A DNA stretch of 64,000 nucleotides from Vogesella margarita (GTDB lineage: Bacteria > Pseudomonadota > Gammaproteobacteria > Burkholderiales > Chromobacteriaceae): NCBI RefSeq assembly GCF_028548475.1, contig NZ_JAQQLE010000012.1, positions 62,001 through 126,000 on the forward strand, in the 5' to 3' direction. Shown one piece after another: positions 7,368-18,853 of this stretch. The first letter of the stretch is position 1. Each line of letters opens with the position of its first letter. Made by a program: the position numbers and the translations under genes. Under the pieces are notes generated by a model. That model was not told the DNA's origin. It was given only the letters and a program-made list of their open reading frames with translations, and ran no database searches.

Positions 7368-10300
7368 TTATTTCTCCTGAATGGATTGGGTAACGAGGGT
7401 TGTATCAGGCAATGCCTGAGACGCTTGCTTCTTGGTGCGCATCAGCCGATACGCCGCCGGGATCACGAACATCGACAGCAGCGGCGCGGTGATCATGCCG
7501 CCGACCATCGGTGCGGCGATGCGGCTCATCACTTCGGAGCCGGTGCCACTGCCAAACAGGATCGGCAACAGGCCGGCCAGGATCACCGCTACCGTCATCG
7601 CCTTGGGTCGTACGCGCAATACGGCGCCTTGGCGAATCGCCTGATCGAGCATGTGCGCGTCCAGCTTGAGTCCGTGTTCCTGCCGTTCCGCCGCCGCCTG
7701 CTTCAGGTACAGCAGCATCACCACGCCGAACTCGGCCGACACCCCGGCCAGTGCGATGAAGCCGACGCCGGTGGCCACCGACAGGTGGTAGCCCGCCAGG
7801 TACAGGAACCACACCCCGCCCACCAACGCGAACGGCAGCGTCGCCATGATCAGTGCCGCCTCGTCCAGCCGGCGGAAGGTCAGGTACAGCAGCACGAAGA
7901 TGATCACCAGCGTGGCCGGCACCACCAGTTTCAGCCGGGCGTTGGCACGTTCCATGTATTCGAACTGCCCTGAATAGGCGAGGCTGATGCCTGGCGCCAG
8001 CTTCACCTGCTGCGCGACGCTGGTACGCAAATCGGCTACCACCGAGGCCAGGTCGCGGCCGCGCACGTCGACGTACACCCAGCCCGACGGCCGGGCATTT
8101 TCGCTTTTCAGCATCGGCGGGCCGTCGCTGATGCGGATGGTGGCGACAGTGCCCAGCGTGAGCTGCTGCCCCATGTCGGTCAGCAGCGGCAGGTTGCGCA
8201 GCCCCTCCAGCGAGTCACGGATCTCGCGCGGGTAGCGCACATTGATCGGGTAACGGGCACGCCCCTCGATGACTTCACCTATGTTTTCGCCGCCGATGGA
8301 CGACGACACCACGGCCTGCACCTCGGCGATGTTGAGGCCGTAGCGCGCGGCGGCGGCACGATCGATATCGACGTCGATATAGCGCCCACCGGTCAGCCGT
8401 TCCGCCAGCGCGGAGCTGACTCCCGGCACGCCCTTGGCCACCCGTTCCACCTGCTGCGCCACCTTGTCGATGGCCGCCAGATCGGTGCCCGACACCTTGA
8501 CCCCGATCGGGCTCTTGATACCGGTCGCCAGCATGTCGATGCGGTTGCGGATCGGCGGTACCCAGATATTGGACAGCCCCGGCACCCTGACCACACGATC
8601 GAGCTCGTCGACCAGCTTGTCCGGCGTCATGCCCGGCCGCCACTGTTCACGCGGCTTGAACTGGATGGTGGTCTCGAACATCTCCATCGGCGCCGGATCG
8701 GTCGCCGTTTCGGCGCGGCCAACCTTACCGAACACGCTCGCCACTTCGGGCACGGTCTTGATCAGGCGGTCGGTCTGCTGCAGCAGTTCGGCCGCCTTGG
8801 CCGCCGACAGGCCGGGTAGCGCGGACGGCATGTACAGCAGGTCGCCCTCGTCGAGTGGCGGTATGAATTCACCGCCCAGCCGGGTCACCGGCCACAGCGT
8901 GGTCAGCAACAGCAGGCCGGCGACGAGCAATGTCGTCTTTGGCCGGCGCAGCACCACGTCGAGCAAGGGGCGATAGCCTCGAATCAGCCAGCGGTTGAGC
9001 GGGTTGTGGTGTTCGTCCGGAATGCGGCCACGGATCCAGTAGCCCATCAGTACCGGGATCAGTGTCACCGACAGTCCGGCGGCAGCGGCCATGGCATAGG
9101 TCTTGGTGAACGCCAGCGGCCCGAACAGCCGACCCTCCTGTGCCTGCAGCGTGAACACCGGGATGAACGACAGCGTGATGATCAGCAGGGAGAAGAACAG
9201 CGCCGGCCCGACCTCGGCCGCCGCCTCGGTCATCACCCGCCAGTGCGCTTCGCCGTGCAGTGTTTCGCCTGGATGCTGGTGGCGCCAGGTTTCGAGGTGC
9301 TTGTGCGCGTTTTCGATCATCACCACCGCCGCGTCGACCATGGCGCCGATGGCAATGGCGATGCCGCCCAGCGACATGATGTTGGCGTTGACGCCTTGCT
9401 CCCGCATCACGATGAAGGCGATCAGGATGCCGAGCGGCAGCGACACGATCGCCACCAGCGCCGAGCGCAGATGCCACAGGAACAGCGCACATACCACCGC
9501 CACCACGATGAATTCCTCAATCAGCTTGTCCTTGAGGTTGTCCACGGCCCGGTCGATCAACTGGCTGCGGTCGTAGGTCGGCACGATCTCGACACCGGGC
9601 GGCAGGCTGGACTTGAGTTCGGCCAGCTTGGCCTTGACCGCCGCGATGGTCTCGTGCGCGTTCTTGCCGGAGCGCAGGATCACCACGCCGCCGACGGTTT
9701 CGCCCTGGCCGTTGAGCTCACTGATGCCACGCCGCATCTCCGGGCCGAGCTGGAGCGTAGCGACGTCACCTAGCCGTACCGGCACGCCGGCTTGGCTGGT
9801 GGTAAGCGGAATGGCGCGGAAGTCATCCAGCGATTTGAGATAGCCGGAGGCACGCACCATGTACTCGGTTTCGGCCAGCTCCAGCACCGAGCCACCGGTT
9901 TCCTGGTTGGCCTGCTGGATCGCCGCAACCACCTTGCTCTGCGGGATGCGGTAAGCCGCCAGCTTCAGCGGGTCGAGTACCACCTGGTACTGCTTGACCA
10001 TACCGCCAACGGTGGCCACCTCGGACACACCCGGCAGGCTCTTCAGCTCGAACTTGAGGAACCAGTCCTGCAGGCTGCGCAGCTGGGCGAGGTCGTGCTG
10101 CCCGCTCTTGTCCACCAGCGCGTACTCGTAGACCCAGCCGACACCGGTCGCATCCGGGCCTAACGATGCCTTCGCGGCAGCGGGTAGTCGGCCCTGTACC
10201 TGGTTCAGGTACTCCAGCACGCGTGAGCGTGCCCAATACAGATCGGTACCGTCCTCGAACAGCACGTAGACGAAGGAATCGCCAAAGAACGAGTAAGCCC

Positions 10301-10547
10301 GTACTGTCTTGGCGCCCGGCACCGACAGCATGGTAGTCGCCAGCGGATAGGTGACCTGGTTCTCGACGATCTGCGGCGCCTGGCCTGAGTAGCTGGTGCG
10401 AATGATCACCTGTACGTCGGACAGGTCAGGCAGCGCGTCAAGCGGCGTAGCCCTGACTGCCCACACCCCCCAGACCGCCACGAACAAGGTGGCGAGCAAC
10501 ACCAGGAAGCGGTTGGCTACCGACCAGCGAATGAGTTTTTCGATCAT
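7368..10547 (-). CDS. cusA: CusA, heavy-metal RND efflux pump (inner membrane)
   Basis: 1059 residues, normal length for the HME-RND family. The N-terminus ([18 protein letters not shown]) and the motif [16 protein letters not shown] in a central membrane helix are typical of CusA/CzcA proton-driven metal pumps; a further RND repeat follows with helices in the last 200 residues. It exports Cu(I)/Ag(I) from periplasm or cytoplasm through CusC. ATGA overlap with cusB (10544-10547) indicates coupled translation. Cu/Ag rather than Zn/Co specificity is inferred from the CusF partners in the operon. Confidence 0.93.
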   Translation of the reverse strand: MIEKLIRWSVANRFLVLLATLFVAVWGVWAVRATPLDALPDLSDVQVIIRTSYSGQAPQIVENQVTYPLATTMLSVPGAKTVRAYSFFGDSFVYVLFEDGTDLYWARSRVLEYLNQVQGRLPAAAKASLGPDATGVGWVYEYALVDKSGQHDLAQLRSLQDWFLKFELKSLPGVSEVATVGGMVKQYQVVLDPLKLAAYRIPQSKVVAAIQQANQETGGSVLELAETEYMVRASGYLKSLDDFRAIPLTTSQAGVPVRLGDVATLQLGPEMRRGISELNGQGETVGGVVILRSGKNAHETIAAVKAKLAELKSSLPPGVEIVPTYDRSQLIDRAVDNLKDKLIEEFIVVAVVCALFLWHLRSALVAIVSLPLGILIAFIVMREQGVNANIMSLGGIAIAIGAMVDAAVVMIENAHKHLETWRHQHPGETLHGEAHWRVMTEAAAEVGPALFFSLLIITLSFIPVFTLQAQEGRLFGPLAFTKTYAMAAAAGLSVTLIPVLMGYWIRGRIPDEHHNPLNRWLIRGYRPLLDVVLRRPKTTLLVAGLLLLTTLWPVTRLGGEFIPPLDEGDLLYMPSALPGLSAAKAAELLQQTDRLIKTVPEVASVFGKVGRAETATDPAPMEMFETTIQFKPREQWRPGMTPDKLVDELDRVVRVPGLSNIWVPPIRNRIDMLATGIKSPIGVKVSGTDLAAIDKVAQQVERVAKGVPGVSSALAERLTGGRYIDVDIDRAAAARYGLNIAEVQAVVSSSIGGENIGEVIEGRARYPINVRYPREIRDSLEGLRNLPLLTDMGQQLTLGTVATIRISDGPPMLKSENARPSGWVYVDVRGRDLASVVADLRTSVAQQVKLAPGISLAYSGQFEYMERANARLKLVVPATLVIIFVLLYLTFRRLDEAALIMATLPFALVGGVWFLYLAGYHLSVATGVGFIALAGVSAEFGVVMLLYLKQAAAERQEHGLKLDAHMLDQAIRQGAVLRVRPKAMTVAVILAGLLPILFGSGTGSEVMSRIAAPMVGGMITAPLLSMFVIPAAYRLMRTKKQASQALPDTTLVTQSIQEK

Positions 10548-12049
10548 GGGGTGCCTCCGCTCTTGCCGAGTTGCTGCACCACGAAGTCGCTGCCTTGCTG
10601 GCTGAAGCCGAACGAGACGTTGTCACCGGGTTTCAAACCCGCGGCCAGTTCTGGCTTGGCGAGCTTGAAGGTCATGGTCATTGCCCCCCAGCCGAGCGAG
10701 GCGACCGGACCGTGCGACAGGGTGATCTCGCCCGGCTTGATGGCCTCGACCTTGCCGCTGGCCTGGTTCAGGGCTGCGGTCTTGTTATTGGACGGCGTCG
10801 AGGATGGTGCCGGAACGGCCGAGCCCTCCGCCATGCGCGCCAGCACGCCCTTCAGGCTGGCTTCCGAGTCGATCAGGAACTGGCCGGAAGCCACCACCTT
10901 TTGCCCCGCCGCCAGCCCGTTGAGTACTACGCTTTTGCCGCCGGCTTCCTGGCCAAGTTGCACCTCGACCGGTTGGAAGCGTCCGCCGTCGCCAGCGAGT
11001 AGCACGACGCTACGGGTACCGGTGCGAATAATGGCTTCGGAAGGCACCATGATTACCGGTTTGTCCGTCCCCGCCTCGAGACGAACCTGGGCGAACATGC
11101 CCGGCTTGAGTCGGCCATCGCGGTTGGGCAACTCGATGCGGACCCGCAGGGTCCGGCTATCGGCGCTGGTTTGCGGCAGCACCGCGATGACCTTGCCCTT
11201 GAACGTCTTACCGGGATAGGCCGTCAACTGCGCCACCAACGACTGGCCGGTGCGGACACGACTAGCCTGCGCTTCGGGGACGGCCGCTTCCAACCATACG
11301 CTGCCCAGCCCGTTGACCCTGGCCAGCGTCATGCCCATGCTGACGGTCATGCCGCTGCGTACGTCCAACTCTTGGATGACGCCGCCGATCGGGGTAGAAA
11401 TGGTGACAATGGGGTGAAGTGTGCCGGTTTGCTCGACGCGGCGAATCAGCGACTCCGGCATTCCGGTGAGGCGCAGGCGCTCCCGGGCGGCATTGGCAAG
11501 TGCCTTGTCGCCGGTGTTGCGCATGGCCAAATATTCCTGCTGGGCGCCAGCCCACTCCGGCACCAGCAGGTCGGCGATGGGGGTGCCGGCTGAAACCACA
11601 TCGCCCGGGGCTCGGGCATACACTCTTTGCACGAAACCGGGACTACGAGCCTGGACGACGGCGACTTCCCGCTCGTTGAACCCGACGGTCGCCACCGCGT
11701 CGACCGTTTCCGTCAGGGTTTTGGATTCGACCGTGGCGAGCCGGATACCCAGGTTCTGCACCACGCCGGGATCGATCTTGACCCCGGCCGCCTCGCCCCC
11801 TTCGTCGGCGTACTTGGGTATCAGTTGCATGTCCATGAACGGCGACTTGCCCGGCTTGTCGAAGTGCTGGTTCGGCATCATCGGGTCGTACCAGTACAAC
11901 ACTTTGCCGCCTGTGGCGTCGGCCGCCGTGGCAGCAGGGCTTGCCGTGTGCTCGGTCTGACCTTGGCGGGACAGCCAGTAGCCCCCGCCGCCGCTTGCCA
12001 GTGCCACAGCCACCACCAGGGCGACGAGTTTGCATTGCTGCTTGTTCAT
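10544..12049 (-). CDS. cusB: CusB membrane-fusion protein with fused C-terminal CusF domain
   Basis: 501 residues. In order: signal anchor ([18 protein letters not shown]), a heavy-metal-binding segment [19 protein letters not shown], the lipoyl/barrel-sandwich and beta-barrel domains of RND adaptors (about 100-400), then a Pro/Ser/Asn linker and a CusF-like domain in the last 75 residues ([16 protein letters not shown]). The periplasmic adaptor links CusA to CusC; the fused metal-binding domain could deliver Cu(I)/Ag(I) directly. Overlaps cusC and cusA by 4 bases each. Confidence 0.93.
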   Translation of the reverse strand: MNKQQCKLVALVVAVALASGGGGYWLSRQGQTEHTASPAATAADATGGKVLYWYDPMMPNQHFDKPGKSPFMDMQLIPKYADEGGEAAGVKIDPGVVQNLGIRLATVESKTLTETVDAVATVGFNEREVAVVQARSPGFVQRVYARAPGDVVSAGTPIADLLVPEWAGAQQEYLAMRNTGDKALANAARERLRLTGMPESLIRRVEQTGTLHPIVTISTPIGGVIQELDVRSGMTVSMGMTLARVNGLGSVWLEAAVPEAQASRVRTGQSLVAQLTAYPGKTFKGKVIAVLPQTSADSRTLRVRIELPNRDGRLKPGMFAQVRLEAGTDKPVIMVPSEAIIRTGTRSVVLLAGDGGRFQPVEVQLGQEAGGKSVVLNGLAAGQKVVASGQFLIDSEASLKGVLARMAEGSAVPAPSSTPSNNKTAALNQASGKVEAIKPGEITLSHGPVASLGWGAMTMTFKLAKPELAAGLKPGDNVSFGFSQQGSDFVVQQLGKSGGTP

Positions 12050-13290
12050 GGTGCGTTCTCCCCATAGGCAAAGTAGAGTCGGGCGGCGCTACTGGCGCGC
12101 TGGTAGTCCAGCTCGATGAGCTTGAAGCGCTGTTCGATCAACTCGCGCCGCGCCGCCAGTACCACCGTCAAATCGGCCTTGCCCGCCTGGTAGCTGGCGG
12201 TAACCAGATCGACCTTTTGCTGGGCCAGTGGCAGCCACTCTTGACGGGCCCGATCCAGCTGGCGACCGAGTGCGACGTAATCCGCCACGTTGCTGTCCAG
12301 TTCGTTGGCATGATCGCGTAGCAGCGCTTCGCGCTCTGCCTCGATCCTGGTCAATTCCTGCTGCCTGGCCGCAATGTTCGGGTCTTGGCGTGTCCTGGTG
12401 AACAGCGGCAGGTCAAAGGTGAACTGCAGCGACACCATGTCGCCAAACTGGGCACCCCGTTTCTGGTAGGCCAACTCCACGCCCCAGTCCGGTTTTTTCA
12501 TTGCGACCGCTTCGCTTACTTCGGCTTCAGCCTTGTGCGCCGCCGCGCCGAATGCCGCGATCTCCGGGTGCTGGGACAGATGCAAGCGCAAGCTGCCGGC
12601 ATCGAGGCCGAATGTTGGTGGTTCGCCTGCCAGCGGCTCATCGGCCTCAGGGCCGATCAGGCGGCGCAGCTCGGCCTTCGCCTTGGCCAGGTCGCGAGTC
12701 AGGTCATCGTGCCGATCGGCCAGTTGGGCGGACTCCTGCTTTGGCATCACCGCGTCGGCGGGCTGGGCACGTCCTGACGCAATCTGCGCCCGAACCGCCG
12801 TGGCAAGTAGCCGGCTCTCCCGTCCGAGCGCATCAAACAGCGTCAGCTTGCGCTCCAGGGCGTATCGGTTGAGCCAGGCGAGCGCGACCTCACTGCGCAC
12901 CTTGAGGCGAGCCATCCGGTTTTGCGCTTCGGCCACCTCGATCTCGGCCGTGGCGGCCTCGACCCGCGCCCGGCGCTTGTCGGCGTTGGGGATTTCCTGC
13001 ATCACGCCAACCTTCTGCATGGTCATGAAATCCTGAGTCAGCGAGCCGCGCATCGGCCCGGAGACCGGGTAGTTGTCGATCCCGACAAATAGTTTCGGGT
13101 CCGGCAAGGCGCCAGCCGGCATGGCGGCGGATTGGGCGGCACCGATTTGTGCGCGTTGGGCGGCAAGTGCCGGGGAAGTGTTTTCGGCTTGGTCGAGTGC
13201 CGCGTTAAATGTGAGTGGTGCGGCCTGGGCAAGGCCGACCAGCCCTGCCAGCGACAGCTGCAGGGGGAATCGTATCCAGCAACGGGACAT
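12046..13290 (-). CDS. cusC: CusC, TolC-family outer-membrane efflux channel
   Basis: 414 residues with a signal peptide (LSLAGLVGLAQA) and the long helical repeats of the outer-membrane efflux protein family, e.g. the LDQAENTSPALAAQRAQIGA segment near the N-terminus and a second helical half. It forms the exit duct of the CusCBA pump. The start at 13290 has GGAG about 7 bases upstream. First of the three overlapping pump genes, preceded by a small secreted metal-binding-type protein. Confidence 0.9.
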   Translation of the reverse strand: MSRCWIRFPLQLSLAGLVGLAQAAPLTFNAALDQAENTSPALAAQRAQIGAAQSAAMPAGALPDPKLFVGIDNYPVSGPMRGSLTQDFMTMQKVGVMQEIPNADKRRARVEAATAEIEVAEAQNRMARLKVRSEVALAWLNRYALERKLTLFDALGRESRLLATAVRAQIASGRAQPADAVMPKQESAQLADRHDDLTRDLAKAKAELRRLIGPEADEPLAGEPPTFGLDAGSLRLHLSQHPEIAAFGAAAHKAEAEVSEAVAMKKPDWGVELAYQKRGAQFGDMVSLQFTFDLPLFTRTRQDPNIAARQQELTRIEAEREALLRDHANELDSNVADYVALGRQLDRARQEWLPLAQQKVDLVTASYQAGKADLTVVLAARRELIEQRFKLIELDYQRASSAARLYFAYGENAP

Positions 13291-13380
13291 GTTCTAACTC
13301 CATGGCGTGACAGGTGCGCGAAAGCGCACGACAGCAATCCGGGCGACGAAAATCGCACCGGATCGGGACGTCAAACGGGG

Positions 13381-13752
13381 TTAGAGCTGAGGGGGGCGCC
13401 ACAACCCGGACGGGTCATGGGAATGAATGGCGGTGTCGGAATAAATGGTAACAACGGCGCTGGCTGGCAACGGTTGAAATTCCAGCAAAGCCAGTACAGG
13501 AGAAAAGACTTGGCCGAGCTTGCATTCCTGCCCCGGTTTGCATGGTGTGGACGACTTGGCCTTCGATGATTCCTGGCTGCCCACCTTGTCTATCTGGCAG
13601 CAATCGTCGTGATCGGCCTGCATGCCCATACTGTGCGTCATGTCAGACTGCATCGGGCAAGGCGGGATTTGCGGCATGGCAAGTGCCGACGCACCCAGGA
13701 ACGGGATCGCCAGCATCAGCACAAGAGAAAACATAAGCCGCAGCAATTTCAT
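13381..13752 (-). CDS. Small secreted Cys/His/Met-containing protein, first gene of the cus operon
   Basis: About 123 residues from the chosen start, MKLLRLMFSLVLMLAIPFLG, which gives a clean signal peptide; a longer frame reaches 13842 and no strong ribosome site decides between them. The mature part has CPMQSDMTHSMGMQAD, DDCC, and CKPGQEC, i.e. soft-metal ligands, and ends in a Trp-Arg-Pro-Pro tail. Not a family I can name. Its place 90 bases upstream of cusC and its ligand content suggest periplasmic copper sensing or binding. Confidence 0.7.
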   Translation of the reverse strand: MKLLRLMFSLVLMLAIPFLGASALAMPQIPPCPMQSDMTHSMGMQADHDDCCQIDKVGSQESSKAKSSTPCKPGQECKLGQVFSPVLALLEFQPLPASAVVTIYSDTAIHSHDPSGLWRPPQL

Positions 13753-13862
13753 GGGGGCGAAGTGTATGTGAAAGTGATTGAAAAAGGAAAGCACCCAACA
13801 CCAGAATAGCTGCTTTCTGATGAGCAAGCCGCTAATATTCACATGGGTTCTGACAACCTCTT

Positions 13863-13884
13863 TGGCCGAGCTGTCGCTCGGCCA
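13863..13884. other. Inverted repeat between two cop/cus operons
   Basis: 8-bp perfect stem (TGGCCGAG / CTCGGCCA) with a 6-base loop, between the end of the YncE-like gene and the start of the cus operon. No T-tract on either side, so it could be a weak terminator for the upstream operon or a regulatory site. The region 13753-13955 holds nothing else I can name. Confidence 0.35.
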
Positions 13885-13955
13885 GCACCGCTGGGGACTG
13901 ATCGGCAGACCAACGGCGGCCTTCCTTCAGAAAGCAGCCGTCACATCGCATTAAC

Positions 13956-14957
13956 TTAGTCGCGATAGCTGATGCCGTTTGGTCCCGCCCCTACCTGATA
14001 GGTACTGAGCACGCGGTGTTGACGACTATCGATCACCGACATGGTGCCGGCTTCGATATTGCTGACAAACACGTACTGCCCGTCACTGCTGATCGCCACG
14101 CCGTGTGCACCTGGGCCGGTTTTCACCTCGGCAATGGTTTTGCCGGCGGTCGGGTCGACCACCGATACGCGGTCGTCCGGTTGCTTGCTGCTACCCTGGT
14201 TGGCTACGAACACCTTGCTGCCGTCCGGGGTGGCGTACATCTGAATCGGGTTGCGGCCAACCTTCACCTTGCCGCTCAGTTTGCGGCTGGCGGTGTCGAT
14301 CAGACCCAGCGCGTTTTCCGCGCTCAACGATACATAGGCCTGTTTGCCATCAGCGGCGAAACCCACCTGCACCGGGGCATTGCCCACGGCGATACGCCCG
14401 GTTTCCCGCAGGCTGGCCACGTCGATCACCGATACGCTGTCGCTCTTCACGTTGGCCACATACAGGGTGCTGCCATCCGGGCTCAGTCGCAAGCCATGCG
14501 GATAGTTGCCGGTGTTGATAGTGGCTATCTGCCGTTTGCTTGCCAGCTCGTATACCTGCACCGCGTTGTTGCCGGCATCGGTGACAAAAGCCAGCTTGCT
14601 ATCGCGGTCGGTCACGACGTGCCCCGGGTGACCCGCCACCGGCAGGACAAAGCTCGGCTGGCTGCCCAGCGGCAGGTCGAACACCTGCAGCTCGCCGGCA
14701 CTCTGGCCGCTGCCATGGTGGCCGGCATGAATGTTCATGCCCACCGCCAGCAGGCGCTTGCCATCGGCACTGACCTGCACATTGTGCGGCGAAATTTCCA
14801 GCGGGATGGTGGTGACATTGCCATCTGCCAGCGTGATCTGGCTGATGGAATTGCCGCGCTCGTTGGCGGTAAACACGGTGCCGGATGGCGCCGCCAGTGC
14901 GGATGTGGCCGTCAGCGAGAAGGCGAGCAGCAGCGAGGCGGGAATAAGCTTGCGCAT
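13956..14957 (-). CDS. Periplasmic YncE-like YVTN beta-propeller protein
   Basis: 333 residues. The start at 14957 (MRKLIPASLLLAFSLTATSA) gives a signal peptide and has AAGGA 9 bases upstream; the frame extends further but without these features. The mature protein is a series of about seven propeller repeats with the typical pattern D-G-x-x-L-Y/L-V-A/V-x-N (e.g. LSPDGSTLYVAN, TPDGSKVFVAN, SSDGQYVFVSN). Function unknown; such propellers are common in metal-resistance and cytochrome loci. Last gene of the operon that begins upstream of the copper P-type ATPase. Confidence 0.85.
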   Translation of the reverse strand: MRKLIPASLLLAFSLTATSALAAPSGTVFTANERGNSISQITLADGNVTTIPLEISPHNVQVSADGKRLLAVGMNIHAGHHGSGQSAGELQVFDLPLGSQPSFVLPVAGHPGHVVTDRDSKLAFVTDAGNNAVQVYELASKRQIATINTGNYPHGLRLSPDGSTLYVANVKSDSVSVIDVASLRETGRIAVGNAPVQVGFAADGKQAYVSLSAENALGLIDTASRKLSGKVKVGRNPIQMYATPDGSKVFVANQGSSKQPDDRVSVVDPTAGKTIAEVKTGPGAHGVAISSDGQYVFVSNIEAGTMSVIDSRQHRVLSTYQVGAGPNGISYRD

Positions 14958-14968
14958 GAGGGATTCCT

Positions 14969-15616
14969 TTAATGATGTTGTGTCTGCCCCTTGGCGGGGA
15001 TGAAGGCGGGGGTGTGCTGTCGGTAGGATTGGTAGCGCTCGCCAAACTGCGCCAGCATGTCGGCTTCTTCGTGCTGGGCAAGGCGGGAGTAGATCCAGAC
15101 CAGAATCGGGAACATCAGCAGAGTCAGCAGGGTTGGCCACTGCAGCAGGAAGCCGAACATGATGACGACGAAGCCGACGTATTGCGGGTGGCGAATGCGG
15201 GCATAGGGTCCCGCCGTCGCCAGCTCATGCCGGCGCTGGGCGTGATACAGCACACGCCAGGCGGCGGACAGCAGCCAGAAGCCGGCGAAGATCAGCACCG
15301 TGCTGAGCAGGTGAAATGGCCCCCAGTGCGGATTGCCACGCCAGCCAAACATCACTTCCAGCAGGTGGCCATTGTCGTGCGACATGAAGTCGACACCGGG
15401 GAAACGGCTGCCCAGCCAGCCGGACAGCAGGTAGATGGTCAGCGGGAAGCCGTACATCTCGGTAAACAGCGCCACGATGAAGGCGGAAAACATCCCCAGC
15501 GAGCGCCAGTCTCGTGCCGACTTTGGCTTGGTGAAGCTGAAGGCGAAGATGATGAAGACCAGCGAGTTGATCAGTACCAGCCCCCATAAGCCGTAGGCCT
15601 GCATATGGTCGTTCAT
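14969..15616 (-). CDS. Membrane methyltransferase-like protein (ICMT/PEMT family)
   Basis: 215 residues, about five membrane helices. The C-terminal motif [18 protein letters not shown] followed by [18 protein letters not shown] is the signature of isoprenylcysteine carboxyl-methyltransferase-like and phospholipid methyltransferase proteins, which bind S-adenosylmethionine at the membrane. The substrate in bacteria is not known. Overlaps the DUF2933 gene by 4 bases. Such genes recur in copper islands beside DUF2933 and a P-type ATPase. Confidence 0.85.
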   Translation of the reverse strand: MNDHMQAYGLWGLVLINSLVFIIFAFSFTKPKSARDWRSLGMFSAFIVALFTEMYGFPLTIYLLSGWLGSRFPGVDFMSHDNGHLLEVMFGWRGNPHWGPFHLLSTVLIFAGFWLLSAAWRVLYHAQRRHELATAGPYARIRHPQYVGFVVIMFGFLLQWPTLLTLLMFPILVWIYSRLAQHEEADMLAQFGERYQSYRQHTPAFIPAKGQTQHH

Positions 15617-15855
15617 GGTTGTTCTCCATCCTGATCGTGCCGGTGGGGGCGGCGTGATGCCCCGCCATGGCGATGGCCGTGATGCATGAACAGGTGCATC
15701 AGCGGGCAGGCAAGCAGCAGCAGGTACGGCAATGCGCCCAGTACATGCGCCCGGTGCTCGGTGAACAGCAAGAAGCCGGCCACCAGCACAAAACCGATGA
15801 AGACCCAGTGACTGCGCTTGCCATGTTGCTCGTGTTGATCATGTTGTTCGGTCAT
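15613..15855 (-). CDS. DUF2933 small membrane protein, His-rich ends
   Basis: 80 residues from the ATG at 15855, preceded by AAGGAG; the open frame extends upstream but has no better start. His-rich N-terminus ([17 protein letters not shown]), two short hydrophobic helices, then [14 protein letters not shown] at the C-terminus. This matches DUF2933, small proteins that accompany copper P-type ATPases; molecular role unknown, metal binding by the His clusters is plausible. Confidence 0.8.
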   Translation of the reverse strand: MTEQHDQHEQHGKRSHWVFIGFVLVAGFLLFTEHRAHVLGALPYLLLLACPLMHLFMHHGHRHGGASRRPHRHDQDGEQP

Positions 15856-15856
15856 T

Positions 15857-16096
15857 TCAGACTCCTTTTCCATGCTGGCTGTCATGCTCATCCGGTTTGT
15901 TGGCGGCGACGGCCTGGTCAATCTCGGATTCCGCCTGCCGTGCCAGCCGGTAGCTCAGCCAGATCACGCCCCACGGACATGCGGCCAACAGCAGTGCCAG
16001 CAACAGCGTGGCAAGCGATAAGCCAAAACGCAGCAGCACGAACACCATGATGGCAAGTGCCAGCAGCGCGCAGAGTTGGTAGGCCCGGGTCTTCAT
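15857..16096 (-). CDS. Small membrane protein of the copper operon
   Basis: 79 residues with two membrane helices ([17 protein letters not shown] and [16 protein letters not shown]), then a polar tail with Glu/Asp/His. Starts in an ATGA overlap with the P-type ATPase stop and ends one base before the DUF2933 start, so it is clearly part of the operon. No family recognised. Confidence 0.75.
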   Translation of the reverse strand: MKTRAYQLCALLALAIMVFVLLRFGLSLATLLLALLLAACPWGVIWLSYRLARQAESEIDQAVAANKPDEHDSQHGKGV

Positions 16097-18450
16097 GATG
16101 CTGCTCCTTCCGCCTGGGTACTGATGCGCACGCGCTTCAGCAGCGCCGAGTTGACGATGACGGAGAGCGAGCTCAACGCCATGGCGGCGCCAGCCACCAT
16201 CGGGTTCATGAGCCCCAGGGCGGCAATGGGAATGCCGATGCTGTTGTAGATGAAGGCCCAGAACAGGTTCTGCTTGATCTTGCGCATGGTGGCGCGGGAC
16301 AGGCGGATGGCGTTCTCCACGTCGCGGACATCGTTGCGAATCAGGATGATGCCGCCGGTTTCCTTGGCCACGTCGGAGCCGGAGCCGATGGCGATACCGA
16401 TGTCGGCGGTGGCCAGCGCCGGCGCATCGTTGACGCCGTCGCCCACCATCGCCACCACCTCACCTTCCTGTTGCAGCTGCTGGATCACCTTGACCTTGTC
16501 CTCGGGCAGCACCTCGGCAATCACCCGCTCGATACCCAGCTGTCGGGCGATGGCGCCCGCAGTACGCTGGTTGTCACCGCTGAGCATCACCACCTTGATG
16601 TGCTGCTGTTTGAGCAGGGCAATGGCTTCGCTGGCCTCCGGCTTCAGCGTATCAGCCACGGCGATGATGCCGATCAGCTTGTCTGCATACCCCACCAGCA
16701 TCGCGGTCTTGCCGTTTTGCTCCAGATGCCGCATGGCGTCATCGGCCACGCCAGTGGCGATGCCCTGCTGGGCCAGTAGCCGCCGGTTGCCTAGCCAAAC
16801 CGGCAAGCCATTGACCTGGCCGCGGATACCCAAGCCGGCAAGACCGGTAATGGCGCTGGCCGCCGGCAAAGTTAGCTGCCGATGGTTGGCCGCACGTACG
16901 ATCGCCTCACCCAGCGGGTGCTCCGAGCCGGTTTCCACCGCCGCCGCCAGGCGCAGCACGTCCAGTTCATCGTGGACATCAAACGGCACGATGTCGGTCA
17001 CCGTCGGCTCGCCGCGCGTGAGGGTGCCGGTCTTGTCGAAGACCACGCAGCTGAGCTTTTCCGCCCGCTCCAGCACCTCGCCACCGCGGATCAGCATGCC
17101 GCCGTCCGCGCCCTTGCCGACGCCCACCATCAGCGCCGCCGGGGTGGCGATGCCCAGCGCACACGGGCAGGAGATGATCAGCACCGCGATGAAGGCCAGC
17201 AGTCCCTGCGGGAAGTCGCCGGCCAGCCACCAGCCGACAAATGCCAGCACCGCCACGCTGATCACGGCCGGCACAAAGTAGCGGGTTACCTCGTCCGCCA
17301 GGCGCTGGATGTGGGCGGTGCTGGTCTGCGCTTCTTCCACCATGCGGATGATCTGCGCCAGCGCGGTGTCGGCGCCAATGCGGGTGGCACGGAAGCTGAA
17401 CACGCCGGCGCGGTTGAGGGTGCCGCCAATCACGGTGTGACCGGGCTGCTTTTCCACCGGCATGGATTCGCCGGTCAGCATCGACTCATCCACCGTGGAC
17501 TGGCCGGAAATGACCTCGCCGTCGGTCGCGATCTTCTCGCCGGGCTTCACCACCACGGTTTCCCCGACCATGATGCTGCCGGCCGGAATCTCCACCTCCT
17601 GGCCATCGCGCAGCACATGGGCGGTGGCGGGCTTGAGGTCCAGCAGCCGGCGTACGGCGGCGGAAGACTTCTTCTTGATGATCTCTTCCATGTAGCGCCC
17701 CAGCAGCACGAAGGCGATGATCACGGCGGAGACTTCAAAGTACACGTCGCGCTCGGCCACCTTCACCGGCAGCACGTCCGGGAAGAACATCACCACCACG
17801 CTGTAGAAGTACGCTACCGAGGTACCCAGCGCGATCAGGAAGTCCATATTGATATTGCCGGTGCGCAGCGTGTTCCAGGCACCGCGGTAGAAGGTCCAGC
17901 CGCCGATGAACTGCACCGGGGTCACCAGCAGGAACAGCCACATGCCCCAGGTGAACCATGGCAGATTGGGAATGGGCGCCCAGCTCAGTAGCGTGGCTCC
18001 GGTTGCCAACCCGAGGAAGGCGCCGGCGCGCAGCACCGCCAGCGCCAGTACCCCGGTCATGGCGATGGTGACGCGGGTTTTCATCGACTTCAATTCGTTT
18101 TCCGGCGACTCGAAGGTGCGCAGGCAGGTTTCGCTGCAGAAGTAATAGCTGCGCCCGCCACGTTCGCTCTTCAGCGCGGTGGCCTTGTTGACCACCATGC
18201 CGCAGATCGGGTCTTTGGCCTTTTCTCCTGGCTCGATTGCAGCGCTTGCAGGGGCATGGTGCTGATGTTGCGACCCAGCCGTCGGCCCCGTATCGGCCGG
18301 TGCCGCCGCATAGCGCGCGGGCGTGGCCACAAACTGCTGCTGGCAGTGCGTGGAGCAAAACCAGTAATCCTGCCCAGCATAGCGATAGTTGGCCGCAGCC
18401 TTGCTGCTGTCCACCGTCATGCCACATACCGGATCCTTGACGTGAGCCAT
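16093..18450 (-). CDS. copA: Copper-exporting P1B-type ATPase with two N-terminal YHS domains
   Basis: 785 residues from the ATG at 18450, chosen because AAGGAG lies upstream. Instead of Cys-x-x-Cys HMA domains it has two YHS domains ([12 protein letters not shown]...FCSTHC and [11 protein letters not shown]...FCSETC). Then come the transport core: [10 protein letters not shown] in the membrane, DKTGTLT (phosphorylated Asp), and [10 protein letters not shown]. The CPC motif points to Cu(I)/Ag(I) export. In an operon with DUF5676 upstream and small membrane proteins downstream. YHS-type copper ATPases are known; the doubled domain is noteworthy. Confidence 0.92.
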   Translation of the reverse strand: MAHVKDPVCGMTVDSSKAAANYRYAGQDYWFCSTHCQQQFVATPARYAAAPADTGPTAGSQHQHHAPASAAIEPGEKAKDPICGMVVNKATALKSERGGRSYYFCSETCLRTFESPENELKSMKTRVTIAMTGVLALAVLRAGAFLGLATGATLLSWAPIPNLPWFTWGMWLFLLVTPVQFIGGWTFYRGAWNTLRTGNINMDFLIALGTSVAYFYSVVVMFFPDVLPVKVAERDVYFEVSAVIIAFVLLGRYMEEIIKKKSSAAVRRLLDLKPATAHVLRDGQEVEIPAGSIMVGETVVVKPGEKIATDGEVISGQSTVDESMLTGESMPVEKQPGHTVIGGTLNRAGVFSFRATRIGADTALAQIIRMVEEAQTSTAHIQRLADEVTRYFVPAVISVAVLAFVGWWLAGDFPQGLLAFIAVLIISCPCALGIATPAALMVGVGKGADGGMLIRGGEVLERAEKLSCVVFDKTGTLTRGEPTVTDIVPFDVHDELDVLRLAAAVETGSEHPLGEAIVRAANHRQLTLPAASAITGLAGLGIRGQVNGLPVWLGNRRLLAQQGIATGVADDAMRHLEQNGKTAMLVGYADKLIGIIAVADTLKPEASEAIALLKQQHIKVVMLSGDNQRTAGAIARQLGIERVIAEVLPEDKVKVIQQLQQEGEVVAMVGDGVNDAPALATADIGIAIGSGSDVAKETGGIILIRNDVRDVENAIRLSRATMRKIKQNLFWAFIYNSIGIPIAALGLMNPMVAGAAMALSSLSVIVNSALLKRVRISTQAEGAAS

Positions 18451-18454
18451 GCCA

Positions 18455-18763
18455 TCACTCCTTGTCCGGGGGCGCACAGTGCGCCTGGTGCTTACAACAG
18501 CGCGCCAGACACTGGCTTACCCAGCTGAATACCGTGCCGGTGACAAAGCCCCACCCCACCAGCACCGTCAGCGGGAAGAAAAAATCCCCCAGGCTGAATG
18601 GTGTCGGTGTGCGAAGCCGGCCAAAGTCCAGCCCGTGGAACAGGGCGTTCAGAAAGGCAACGCCTTGCTCCGGCCACAGCCGGTACAACAGCGCGCACAC
18701 GGTGTAACTGATTGCCATGGTGATCGCGAGGCTGCGACCGGTATGCCAGTGCGAGGTCTTCAT
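18455..18763 (-). CDS. DUF5676 family membrane protein
   Basis: 102 residues; two to three hydrophobic segments ([33 protein letters not shown]) and a Cys/His C-terminus ([15 protein letters not shown]). Resembles DUF5676, a family often next to copper ATPases. Ends 4 bases before the copA start. Function unknown; the terminal cysteines could bind Cu(I). Confidence 0.7.
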   Translation of the reverse strand: MKTSHWHTGRSLAITMAISYTVCALLYRLWPEQGVAFLNALFHGLDFGRLRTPTPFSLGDFFFPLTVLVGWGFVTGTVFSWVSQCLARCCKHQAHCAPPDKE

Positions 18764-18853
18764 CTGGATACTCCTGCGGGAAGGGCACAGGGAGGTGTGG
18801 GTCGGGCGCGCCGCGATCAGCGCCGCGCCTTACCCGCCATGGCGGCGCCCGAT

